42,758 nt of DNA from Paraburkholderia atlantica (GTDB lineage Bacteria > Pseudomonadota > Gammaproteobacteria > Burkholderiales > Burkholderiaceae): positions 1-42,758 of the forward strand of contig NZ_WHNQ01000044.1 in assembly GCF_009362785.1 (NCBI RefSeq), given 5' to 3'. Every line of letters starts with the position of its first letter. Positions within the stretch are counted from its first letter, which is position 1. Below, in pieces: positions 7,767 to 15,187 of the stretch. The notes below the pieces were generated by a model. That model searched no databases. It was not told the DNA's origin and saw nothing but the letters and a program-made list of their open reading frames with translations. The position numbers and the translations under genes are program-made.

Positions 7767-8932
7767 GGACTGACTCCTCTTGCGGTCGTAGGCATGGACA
7801 ACATCTGCGGACCATATGCGGCAACCCACGCCTGGCCAAGCGCTAGTCCGGCGTCGCCGCAGGGCACCGTGTCGGGCATGAGGGTGCGCACGCCGTGCGA
7901 GGCGAGCGACTCCCCTATATGTGCAGTGAGCAGCCGGTTAGCAAAGCAGCCGCCTCCGAACAGAACGGCGCGCCCCTGCGCGGCAAGCGCAGCCCATTGG
8001 GCGAGCGCCTTGGCCAGCGCAACATGAAACACGGCCGCGCCGCACGCGGCTTCGCCGGCGTCCGCGAGCATGAGCAACTTGACAAGGAGCGGACGAAGGT
8101 CGAGCTCGCCGTTGTCTGCGATGCGCCACAGGCCCGCCACATCGGGGGCCTCGTGCGCGACGAGGTAGCCGCTCGCGAGCCTTTCGAGCGCGATGGCCGC
8201 CTCGGATTCGGCGCGCTGGCGCAGGCACAGGCCGAGCAGTCCCGCCGCCGCATCGAACCAGCGACCCGCACCGGTGGTAGGCGGGCAATTGAGGCCGCGC
8301 GCGAGCATGACGCCGACCGTGCGCGCCGCGGTCGCGCCCACGGCGGCCGAGAGCCGCGGCCCGATTTCGCCGCTGCGCCCGAGCGCGTGCAGGGCGGCGG
8401 CGGCCATTCGCCAAGGCTCGCGCGCCGCGACGTCGCCGCCGGGTAGCGCGAGTGGCGTGAGACTGCCGAGGCGCCGCCAGCAGGCGGGCGCCACCTCCAG
8501 CAGCTCACCGCCCCATGCGGCACCGTCCGTGCCGAAGCCTACGCCGTCGAGCACGAGGCCGATCACGGGCTCGCGCAGCCCATGCTCGGCCGCAACCGCG
8601 CCAATATGCGCGTGATGATGCTGGACGCCGACGGTCGGCACGCCGAGCCGCTCACCCAATTCGAGCGCGACGCGCGTGCTGTAGAAGTCGGGATGCAGAT
8701 CGTGCGCGATCATGCGCACGGGCTGCCCCGCGCGCTCGGCGCTCTCAACAAGCGCCGCCACCGATGTGTCGAGCGCCACACAGTGCTCCGGATCATCGAG
8801 ATCGCCGTGCAGCATCGACCAGTGAACGTCGCCGCCGATGCACAGGCACGCAGCGTTCTTCAGCCATGCGCCGGTGGCGAGCACCGTCTGTTCGCCGAGG
8901 GTATGGGGCAGGTTCTGCACACGCGCCGTCAT
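7757..8932 (-). CDS. hypF: Carbamoyltransferase HypF, short form lacking the N-terminal half, 391 aa
   Basis: Full-length HypF is about 750 aa: acylphosphatase, zinc fingers, YrdC-like domain and a Kae1-like carbamoyltransferase domain. Only the last is encoded here. It has VGVQHHHAHIGAV (metal site), GLVLDGVGFGTDGAAWGGE, NCPPTTGAGRWFDAAAGLLG and the late VLFGGGCFANRLL motif. The start ATG at 8932 overlaps the hypB stop (ATGA), so the short form is genuine and not a broken full-length gene. C. necator HypF1 is also a short form of about this size, with full-length HypF elsewhere. Activity here probably depends on another HypF or on parts supplied in trans. Confidence 0.93.
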   Translation of the reverse strand: MTARVQNLPHTLGEQTVLATGAWLKNAACLCIGGDVHWSMLHGDLDDPEHCVALDTSVAALVESAERAGQPVRMIAHDLHPDFYSTRVALELGERLGVPTVGVQHHHAHIGAVAAEHGLREPVIGLVLDGVGFGTDGAAWGGELLEVAPACWRRLGSLTPLALPGGDVAAREPWRMAAAALHALGRSGEIGPRLSAAVGATAARTVGVMLARGLNCPPTTGAGRWFDAAAGLLGLCLRQRAESEAAIALERLASGYLVAHEAPDVAGLWRIADNGELDLRPLLVKLLMLADAGEAACGAAVFHVALAKALAQWAALAAQGRAVLFGGGCFANRLLTAHIGESLASHGVRTLMPDTVPCGDAGLALGQAWVAAYGPQMLSMPTTARGVSPCV

Positions 8933-9909
8933 GCCTCGCCTCCGGCGCGATGCTTTCGCGCACGCTGCGCCGCAAGGCTGCTCTCCAGCACGCCAATGCG
9001 CTCGGCAATCGAGTCGCGCGCACTCGTGATCCAGTCGAGCCACGCATCGAGGCCTTCGCCGGTCGTGGCCGAGAGCGAGATCACTTGGAGGGACGGATTC
9101 ACGCGGCGCGCATACGCGATGCACTGCTCGACGTCGAACTGTACATAAGGCAGCAAGTCGATCTTGTTGACGATCATGAGGCGCGCGGCGGCGAACATGT
9201 CGGGATACTTGAGCGGCTTATCTTCGCCCTCCGTTACCGAGATGATCACGACCTTCGCCTCCTCGCCGAGGTCCCACAGCGCGGGGCAGACGAGATTGCC
9301 TACGTTCTCGATGAAGAGCACGCTGCACGGGGCGCCGGGCGTGAGTGGTACGTGTTCACGCTCGTGCTTTTGGTCATGGTAAAGGCGATGATCGTGCAAC
9401 GGAAGCCGTCCGAAGGCCGCGGCGACCATCGCGGCGTTGAGATGGCAGCCCTTTCCCGTGTTTACCTGGATCGCGGGCGCACCGGCCGCGCGGATGCGCT
9501 CGGCGTCGTTTGCCGTCTGCTGGTCGCCCTCAATCACACCGATGGGCAAGCTGGGTATGCGCTCGCGCAGCGCGGCGATCGACGCACACAGCAGGGTCGT
9601 TTTCCCCGAGCCCGGGCTCGACACAAGATTGAGCGCACGCACGCCATGCTGCGCGAAGTGTCGCCGGTTGACGGCGGCATGGCGATCGTTTTCGCCTAGC
9701 ACGTCGTGCTCGAGCTTGATGGTGCGGCCCTGGTCTAGGCCGGGCACGGTGAGGCCCGCGGGCCCGAGACCGTAGTGTAGGTCTTTGCCCGGTGGCGTCC
9801 GGTGGGAGTGGGAATGAGTGTCCGACTGGCCCTGCGCATGCGCACACTCGTCCCCCTGAGCGGTGTTTTGCTGATCGCCGGTGGTGGTGCACCCGCATAC
9901 TATGCACAT
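8929..9909 (-). CDS. hypB: Nickel-incorporation GTPase HypB, 326 aa
   Basis: HypB is the GTPase that, with HypA, inserts nickel into the large-subunit precursor. It starts MCIVCGC (high-affinity metal motif), followed by a short His-rich stretch (SDTHSHSH), then the G1 loop SSPGSGKTTLL, EGDQQTANDAERI, the metal/dimer region NTGKGCHL, the ENVGNLVCP motif and the base-specificity motif NKIDLLPY. The ATG at 9909 is preferred over an upstream in-frame Met because AGGAG lies 6-7 nt before it and because the cysteine motif should be N-terminal. The stop overlaps the hypF start. Confidence 0.96.
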   Translation of the reverse strand: MCIVCGCTTTGDQQNTAQGDECAHAQGQSDTHSHSHRTPPGKDLHYGLGPAGLTVPGLDQGRTIKLEHDVLGENDRHAAVNRRHFAQHGVRALNLVSSPGSGKTTLLCASIAALRERIPSLPIGVIEGDQQTANDAERIRAAGAPAIQVNTGKGCHLNAAMVAAAFGRLPLHDHRLYHDQKHEREHVPLTPGAPCSVLFIENVGNLVCPALWDLGEEAKVVIISVTEGEDKPLKYPDMFAAARLMIVNKIDLLPYVQFDVEQCIAYARRVNPSLQVISLSATTGEGLDAWLDWITSARDSIAERIGVLESSLAAQRARKHRAGGEA

Positions 9910-9940
9910 GTTGCTTCTCCTTGAGCGAATCCGATGATTG

Positions 9941-10288
9941 TCAGGCATCGTCGACGATCAGATCGACGATGCGCAACTCCGTGCCGCCGTTCGGCTGGAG
10001 CCAGTAGCCGCCGCAGTGCGCGCAGGGCGCGCCCCGCGTGGCCAGCGCCACAGTCGCGTTGCAGTTCATGCACCACGCGCTTCCCGAAGGTTCGTCGATC
10101 TCGACGCGTGCGCTGCAAAGGCAGGTGCCGGGCGCGATCGCTTCGAGGGCGAAGCGCAGCGTCTCGACATCGACGCCAGCAAGGCGCCCGACTTCAAGCC
10201 TAAGCACCTTCACGCGGACAAAGCTCTCACGCTCGGCGGCCGCTTCAACCAACGCAAGCACGCCGCCGGCCAGACTTACTTCATGCAT
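9941..10288 (-). CDS. hypA: Nickel chaperone HypA, 115 aa
   Basis: HypA delivers nickel together with HypB. It begins MHEVSLAGG, with His2 as nickel ligand, and has the structural zinc site formed by CMNC and CAHC. The ATG at 10288 follows an AAGG; the frame is open further upstream but the family always starts at MHE. About 30 nt separate it from hypB and 52 nt from the end of hoxV. Confidence 0.96.
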   Translation of the reverse strand: MHEVSLAGGVLALVEAAAERESFVRVKVLRLEVGRLAGVDVETLRFALEAIAPGTCLCSARVEIDEPSGSAWCMNCNATVALATRGAPCAHCGGYWLQPNGGTELRIVDLIVDDA

Positions 10289-10340
10289 ACCTTGGCTTCC
10301 ATTCAGCTCAGTATTCGGGGCCTTGTCTCCATCCTTGTCC

Positions 10341-11408
10341 TCATGCGCCGTCCGTGTCGACCACATAGGCGACACACGGATCGAACGCGCCCATCCACGC
10401 GCCTACGCGCGCGGCGAACGTTCCATCGCCGCACGCCGGGTCCAGCCGCGACAAGGCTCGCGCGAGCGTTCCTTGGCCGTGGAAATTCCACTCGGTCGGC
10501 GCGACCACGCGATAGTCCTCGATGCGCGCCGCATCGTCTGGCGCGAGGCGTACCCAATGGAGCAGCACGCCGCGCGCCATCTCGCACCAGCCGAGCGCCT
10601 CGCCGGGCGCGGACGCCCGCGCGCCAAAGCGAAGCGCACTTGGCCCGCCGTCGCCCGTTGTCAGCCGCGCCACCTCAGCGACGCGCGCGCCAATCCGCAG
10701 CCAAGGCGTGTCGTATTCCAGTGCACGCGGATCGTCGCTACGTGTCCACACGCCGGTCTCTGCGGGCAGGCCGCGTTGTACGGGCGCGTGCGCGAAGACC
10801 GGACTCTCGGCAATCGCCACGGCCAGTTCGCTTAACCGCGTTTCGTCGATGATGAGCGGCCGCGGCGTAGCGCGCATCGTATCGGCGTGCGTGCGGCAGG
10901 CTGCCAGCAACCGGGCCGGGAAAGTCGCGGCTCGGGCACACCACGCCGCTAAGCAGCCACGCGGATCGTCCGTCCAGTGCGCGAGCCACTTTTTTGCAGG
11001 CATGCCCAGAACATGCCGCTCCAGCCAGTCGGAGGAGTCAATCGACTCGACGTCGGGCAGCGTACGCGGCGCGGCGGCGGCCAGCCGTACCGGCCAGTCG
11101 GTCCACATGCAGCGAAGATGCACGGCGAGCGTCTCACGCATGAGCATTGCGGCATGAGCGGCGTTGGTCACATCGTCGCGTTTGTGCTCCACTGCAGCGC
11201 CCGCTGCGCCGACGGCAAGTTCTGCGCAGAGCCTATGCGCGAGTCCGCACAACGAGAACAGCGCCGACAGCCGCGCCGGAGCGGTTGCTACCGGTTGCCC
11301 GCGCAGCAGCGCGGCGGCCAGTGGTGGGCGCCCGCCCGCAATGCTGTCGTTCCGGCCGGGGCGCACCCGGTATTGTGCGGCCAATGCTGCCAGCATCGCC
11401 GCGGTCAT
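10341..11408 (-). CDS. hoxV: Hydrogenase accessory protein HoxV/HupK, 355 aa
   Basis: HoxV (HupK) is thought to act as a scaffold or transfer protein for the Fe(CN)2CO unit on the way to HoxG; it resembles a worn large subunit. The C-terminal 100 residues show this: RIEDYRVVAPTEWNFHGQG corresponds to the HoxG region containing CVVPSTWNGSP, and the end AFDPCVAYVV corresponds to HoxG FDPCMACSTH with the second cysteine replaced by tyrosine. The ATG at 11408 overlaps the stop of the fused hoxR-hoxT gene. The N-terminal half is Ala/Arg rich, as in relatives. Confidence 0.87.
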   Translation of the reverse strand: MTAAMLAALAAQYRVRPGRNDSIAGGRPPLAAALLRGQPVATAPARLSALFSLCGLAHRLCAELAVGAAGAAVEHKRDDVTNAAHAAMLMRETLAVHLRCMWTDWPVRLAAAAPRTLPDVESIDSSDWLERHVLGMPAKKWLAHWTDDPRGCLAAWCARAATFPARLLAACRTHADTMRATPRPLIIDETRLSELAVAIAESPVFAHAPVQRGLPAETGVWTRSDDPRALEYDTPWLRIGARVAEVARLTTGDGGPSALRFGARASAPGEALGWCEMARGVLLHWVRLAPDDAARIEDYRVVAPTEWNFHGQGTLARALSRLDPACGDGTFAARVGAWMGAFDPCVAYVVDTDGA

Positions 11409-12112
11409 GGAGCGCTCCCGAACGCGGCCGGCCGCAGCAGGAGCGCATGACGCGACACCCGCGGGACACCGCCCGATGTGGCGCTCTTCTGTCTGGGGAA
11501 TTCGAGCATCGGCAAAAAGAGCGAGCAGCTCGCATAGGCTCCGACGTCTTGCGCGTGCGCGCCGAGCCATTTGAAATCGACGTCGCCAACGCGCAAGTGC
11601 GCTTTGCCGGCCGGCCGCGGACATTCCACCCAGTCCTGCACCGCGCCGGGTAACGAGAGGGGCCTGATGGACCATGGCGTGATCGGCATCCCGAACCAAA
11701 CGCATCGGGCCCCGGTCTCGCCGGGCACCGGCTCAAAGCCGGTCCCCTCGATACGCAAGGCGAGTTTCACGACCGGTATGTCAGGCATCGCACTGGTTGC
11801 GGCCGTTTCGAAGTGCGCTACAAGCGTAGCCATCCTTGGATCGCCGTGTATGACCTTTCGCTGGATTGCACGCACGGTCAATCCGCGTCCCACAAGAACC
11901 ATGACCTGATCCGGCGCGCGGCCATAAACGCGGCAGCGCCAGTGCGCCTGAAGCGCCGCGAACATCGCGTGCGGAGGAATCTGCAAGACCGGATCGCCTT
12001 GTTCGGGATGGTGGATCCACCAGCAGAACTTGCATTCGAGGCACGTGTGCGTCGCGATTGGGCTGCTGGCGCCGAGATGGCAGCCCTCGAATTGCTTCGT
12101 TCGCTCGTCCAT
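11405..12112 (-). CDS. hoxT: Fused rubredoxin-HybE-type assembly protein (HoxR-HoxT fusion), 235 aa
   Basis: One frame joins two proteins that are separate in C. necator (hoxR, hoxT) and Rhizobium (hupI, hupJ). Residues 1-70 are rubredoxin-like (FEGCHLG, LECKFCWW, EGDPVLQIPP, HWRC), and residues 95-215 are HybE/HupJ-like (PDIPVVKLALRIEGTGFEPV, GMPITPWSIRPLSLPG). The rubredoxin half keeps three Cys of the iron site, but the fourth is Tyr (CRVYG for CPNCDG). ATG 12112 is preferred because GAGG lies 7 nt upstream; a GTG at 12118 overlapping the hoxQ stop is possible. HoxR supports HoxK iron-sulfur assembly at high oxygen; HoxT is a large- or small-subunit chaperone. Both roles are by family. Confidence 0.85.
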   Translation of the reverse strand: MDERTKQFEGCHLGASSPIATHTCLECKFCWWIHHPEQGDPVLQIPPHAMFAALQAHWRCRVYGRAPDQVMVLVGRGLTVRAIQRKVIHGDPRMATLVAHFETAATSAMPDIPVVKLALRIEGTGFEPVPGETGARCVWFGMPITPWSIRPLSLPGAVQDWVECPRPAGKAHLRVGDVDFKWLGAHAQDVGAYASCSLFLPMLEFPRQKSATSGGVPRVSRHALLLRPAAFGSAP

Positions 12113-12114
12113 CG

Positions 12115-12966
12115 TCACGCCTCACCCATCCAATCGATCAACTGGGTCAAGCGCTCGCGCGAATCCGCGAGGTCTTCCGGCGCGGCGCGCACGACCTCTG
12201 GCAGATCGATGATCTCGATCGTGTTCAGGATCAGCATGTCCTGCGAGTTGAAATATGCAACACGCCAGCAGTTCGCGATCGCCGTGCTGCCCACTCGGCA
12301 ATTTCCGTAGCCGCGCGACAAGATCTGCACCGCACCTTCGCCCAGCACGGCGTCGATCAGTTGCTGATCCCCCGGCGACAATGGCAGGAGCGTTAAGTTG
12401 ACAATGTGGGGCGCATGCCCGGCGCGCCAGCGCGCGGCGGAATCGCGTACTTCGCTCAGGATCGACGGCGCGTTCATCACGTCGAGCGGCAGCATGTCCG
12501 GCAACGGCATCATCGGCGGCGCCGGGTCTTTGGGCGCAAGCATCGCGGGGGCCGCGCCGATCTCGAGCCGGTCGACCGGGCGCGCGCCGTTCCGCTCGAC
12601 TACGCGCCACAGGCCGGTAAACACAGTCTCCTGGATCAGCCCGCCGCTCCGCTGCGCGCCGTCGACGCGCGCGCTGACCTCGCCCTCGCCCAGCACGTCG
12701 TTGAGAACGCGCAGCGTTGCTCGATCGTACGGCGTCAGATCGATGGCTTCGGACGGCGTACCAGGTTCGTATGCCGCCAGTACGCCTAATACGCTGCGAA
12801 GCACGCCGCGCGCGCCGCCGAGTGCCCGCGCATCGCAGCGCTCACGCAGCGTCGGCGCCAGATAGATGCGCATGCCTTGCGGCATCGGCAGATAGTCGAG
12901 CACCGCATCGCTCTCGGCTTGGTTGCCCGGGCGGAAAGGCGCGACGGGAATGGCAAATGGACTCAT
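12115..12966 (-). CDS. hoxQ: Hydrogenase accessory protein HoxQ/HupH, 283 aa
   Basis: HoxQ (HupH, HyaF-related) works with HoxO on the small-subunit precursor, holding it and its Tat signal during maturation. The sequence starts MSPFAIPV with LDYLPMPQGMRIY shortly after, has GLWRVVERNG near the middle, and the conserved C-terminal block GDQQLIDAVLGEGAVQ, SRGYGNCRVGSTAIANCWRV and FNSQDMLILNTIEI. The start at 12966 fits the operon (8 nt after the hoxO stop); the frame is open upstream but not family-like. Confidence 0.92.
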   Translation of the reverse strand: MSPFAIPVAPFRPGNQAESDAVLDYLPMPQGMRIYLAPTLRERCDARALGGARGVLRSVLGVLAAYEPGTPSEAIDLTPYDRATLRVLNDVLGEGEVSARVDGAQRSGGLIQETVFTGLWRVVERNGARPVDRLEIGAAPAMLAPKDPAPPMMPLPDMLPLDVMNAPSILSEVRDSAARWRAGHAPHIVNLTLLPLSPGDQQLIDAVLGEGAVQILSRGYGNCRVGSTAIANCWRVAYFNSQDMLILNTIEIIDLPEVVRAAPEDLADSRERLTQLIDWMGEA

Positions 12967-12974
12967 GGACACGA

Positions 12975-13409
12975 TCAACGACCCCAAAGATTGATCGACA
13001 ATTCGTGACAGCCGGGCGAAGCGCCGACGGTGCGGCCGGGAATGCCGACCCATGGCGTCCGCGTAGTCGGCTGCCCGAGCGCATGTGCGACGTTTGCCAC
13101 GTAGTCATTCCAGTCCGTCATACTGGAGATCCTCGTGACATAAGCGCCGGCGTGCAGCCACAGCAACGTGGACCACGGCCACCGCCACGACCACCGCCAC
13201 ACGCGGCGCGCGACCTCGGGCAGCACCACGGCCACGTCGAGGAAGTCGGGAAAGCGCGTCCCGTCGGCCGTGAGCAGCGCTACGCATTCGCCGCCGTCCG
13301 CAATCCAATCGTCTACCTTTCGTTCGTCCACGGACACGGCGTGTCTGCCATCAGTTAGCCGCTGCGCCACGGACGTCGCGTCAAGCGCGGTACCGTTCGT
13401 ATTTGTCAT
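12975..13409 (-). CDS. hoxO: Hydrogenase accessory protein HoxO/HupG, 144 aa, with compressed centre
   Basis: HoxO (HupG/HyaE family) is a thioredoxin-fold chaperone of the HoxK Tat signal. The family features DVAVVLPE and the later STLLWLHAGAY...MTDWNDYV are recognisable. Between them, where relatives have about 30 residues, there are only about 11, and they read RRVWRWSWRWPW, unlike relatives. The DNA below it is a low-complexity CCACGGCCACCGCCACGACC tract, so a deletion with repeat expansion is likely. The start ATG overlaps the hoxL stop and has GAGGA 8 nt upstream. Whether the fold survives is doubtful. Confidence 0.82.
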   Translation of the reverse strand: MTNTNGTALDATSVAQRLTDGRHAVSVDERKVDDWIADGGECVALLTADGTRFPDFLDVAVVLPEVARRVWRWSWRWPWSTLLWLHAGAYVTRISSMTDWNDYVANVAHALGQPTTRTPWVGIPGRTVGASPGCHELSINLWGR

Positions 13410-13759
13410 GGCGATTCCTCGGAGGACCCGTGACGGCCATGCGCCGGTTGCGCGCTGGAGGTCAACCGGGTCAAATCGTCCACGCCGAGCGCAGACGGCA
13501 ATTCAAAATTCGGGCTCGCTCGGGCCATGGCGGCATCTCCCTCCAGCGCCAGTTCCACGAGCGAGAGCGTCGCGTCGATTTCTGCCGCGCGTGTCCCGTC
13601 GAGCTTCTCGCGCGCCGTGTCGAGAAAAACCAGCAGCCATTCACCGGCGCTGCATGGACCAACTAGCGAAGTGTCGATCCGGCGGTGGCCGCCGCGTCCG
13701 TGGCACAGCGCCCGCAAGCCCTGCACCTCGACCACCCGCATCGGCACGCCTATACACAC
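13406..13759 (-). CDS. hoxL: HypC-family chaperone HoxL, 117 aa, GTG start
   Basis: HoxL is the HypC-like chaperone dedicated to the HoxG precursor. It starts (M)CIGVPMRVVEV with a GTG initiator at 13759 inside the end of hoxM, overlapping by 10 nt (GTGTGTATAG); any other start would lose the essential Cys2. It has SAGEWLLVFLDTAREKLD in the beta-barrel part and a longer C-terminal tail than HypC, as usual for HoxL/HupF. Its stop overlaps the hoxO ATG. Confidence 0.92.
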   Translation of the reverse strand: MCIGVPMRVVEVQGLRALCHGRGGHRRIDTSLVGPCSAGEWLLVFLDTAREKLDGTRAAEIDATLSLVELALEGDAAMARASPNFELPSALGVDDLTRLTSSAQPAHGRHGSSEESP

Positions 13760-14412
13760 GACGGCGGCTCCTCGCGGCGCATGCGCAGCAGCACGCGCAC
13801 GTCGCCGGTGCGGCACGCATCGGCCTCGCTGGGCCGCTCGCCTTCGTAGCGCGAAAGCGCGAGATGCGGCAGCGTGACCGCATCGTCGGCATTTAACGGG
13901 GTGTGGCGCGGCGTGGGCTCTCCGCCCCATGCGGCAAGGCGCTCGAGGCCAAGTTCGAGCGCGCGCTCGAGCGATGCTTTAATGGCGGGTCGCAGGCTGC
14001 CACCGAAATCGGCCACTTCGTCGGGCTGGCAGCCGATCAGCAGCACGCGGCGTGGATACCGGCCTGTCAGGCGCGCGAGCATCAGTACCTCCTGGAAGCC
14101 GGTCTGGTGCAGGCTCATCTTGCGCACGCCGAGGAACGCCGGTACGTCGTCATCCTCAACGATCTTCAGCGTGCCCGGCGCGAGACCGTAATCGACCGCG
14201 TCGAAAATGAGCAGACTGTCGGCCGCCTGGACGTACTGGACCAGACACAGCCCTTGCGTGCCGCCGTCTATGAGGCTCACGTGCGGGGCGAACTCGAAGT
14301 GCTGCTCAAGCGCCTCGATACAGCGCACGCCAAAACCCTCGTCGGCCCACAGCAAGTTGCCGATGCCGAGTACGACGATGGCAGGCACGCCGGTTTGTGG
14401 GCAAGTCAGCAT
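13750..14412 (-). CDS. hoxM: HoxM/HupD-type hydrogenase maturation endopeptidase, 220 aa
   Basis: This nickel-dependent protease removes the C-terminal extension of HoxG after metal insertion. The N-terminal GIGNLLWADEGFGVRCIEAL carries the Glu nickel ligand, FDAVDYGL the Asp and SLHQTGFQEVL the His; IGCQPDEV follows. The ATG at 14412 has GAGG 5 nt upstream and lies 7 nt after the hoxZ stop. The protein is slightly longer than HyaD because of a poorly conserved tail whose last codons overlap hoxL. Confidence 0.95.
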   Translation of the reverse strand: MLTCPQTGVPAIVVLGIGNLLWADEGFGVRCIEALEQHFEFAPHVSLIDGGTQGLCLVQYVQAADSLLIFDAVDYGLAPGTLKIVEDDDVPAFLGVRKMSLHQTGFQEVLMLARLTGRYPRRVLLIGCQPDEVADFGGSLRPAIKASLERALELGLERLAAWGGEPTPRHTPLNADDAVTLPHLALSRYEGERPSEADACRTGDVRVLLRMRREEPPSCV

Positions 14413-14419
14413 TGCAACC

Positions 14420-15133
14420 TCACTTCCTGAAGGTACGGTAGCCCGATATCATCGTGCCGACCATGTTCTGGCGGGCCATGATGTCTTCGCGGATCGCCAT
14501 ATAGACATGCACGATAAGGAACATCATGATCGCCCACATGCCGAGGCGATGCCACGTGTGCACGGTCTGCGACTGGCCGATAAACGTGGATACCTGGCCA
14601 AACGCAATCTGCTGCCAAGAGCCGGCCTGCGCGCCTTCGCCATACAGTGCGAAACCGGTCACGATCATGAAGAGTGAGATCAGCAAGAACACGAAAAACA
14701 TCGCAAATCGCGATAACGGATTGTGCCCGCTGAACTGGCGCGGCGTGGGCCCGAGGAACGAGTAGTAACGCAGCATGGTGAGCATGTCCATCCAGTACTC
14801 GCGCGAGAATACCGGGACCCAGAACATTTCGCGCGCATGGCGATTGCCGACAATCGCCCAATACGCGCGGCCCGCAAGCCCGATTGCGAACAGGTAGGCC
14901 GCGGTGAAATGCACAAAGCGGATATAGCCCATCAGAAAATTCGTGCTCGCCTCGCCGGGCTGTGTGAGAAGCGGGGCGCCGATAAGATAGCCGGTCAACG
15001 CCAGCACGACGATCGACACTGCGTTGATCCAGTGCCAGACGCGTACCGGCGCTTCGTACACGTAAATTGCCTCGGTGGACGAAACAAAGTCAGCCGCCTT
15101 TTCGCGTCGAGAATACGATTGCATTGTCATCAT
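14420..15133 (-). CDS. hoxZ: Hydrogenase b-type cytochrome HoxZ, ~237 aa
   Basis: HoxZ anchors the hydrogenase in the membrane and passes electrons from HoxK to the quinone pool through two b haems. Four hydrophobic segments are visible (about residues 33-53, 67-88, 140-162, 195-213). Likely haem histidines are in RVWHWINA, RFVHFTAAY, HTWHRLGMW and FLIVHVYMA. The 5' end has Met codons at 15133, 15130 and 15124 after AGGAAAGG, so the exact start is uncertain by three codons. It lies 54 nt after hoxG. Confidence 0.95.
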   Translation of the reverse strand: MMTMQSYSRREKAADFVSSTEAIYVYEAPVRVWHWINAVSIVVLALTGYLIGAPLLTQPGEASTNFLMGYIRFVHFTAAYLFAIGLAGRAYWAIVGNRHAREMFWVPVFSREYWMDMLTMLRYYSFLGPTPRQFSGHNPLSRFAMFFVFLLISLFMIVTGFALYGEGAQAGSWQQIAFGQVSTFIGQSQTVHTWHRLGMWAIMMFLIVHVYMAIREDIMARQNMVGTMISGYRTFRK

Positions 15134-15187
15134 CCTTTCCTGCCGCGCGGCGCCGACGAGCGCAGGCGCTGTGGCGGCCTGGTGGGG

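Noticed and set aside
7757..9124. A longer HypF start reaching to 9124
   Set aside because: The extra 64 residues overlap hypB entirely and resemble no HypF domain; the ATG overlapping the hypB stop is the natural start.
13141..13210. CCACGGCCACCGCCACGACC tract as a regulatory or tandem-repeat array
   Set aside because: It lies inside the hoxO frame, is irregular, and is better explained as local slippage within the coding sequence.
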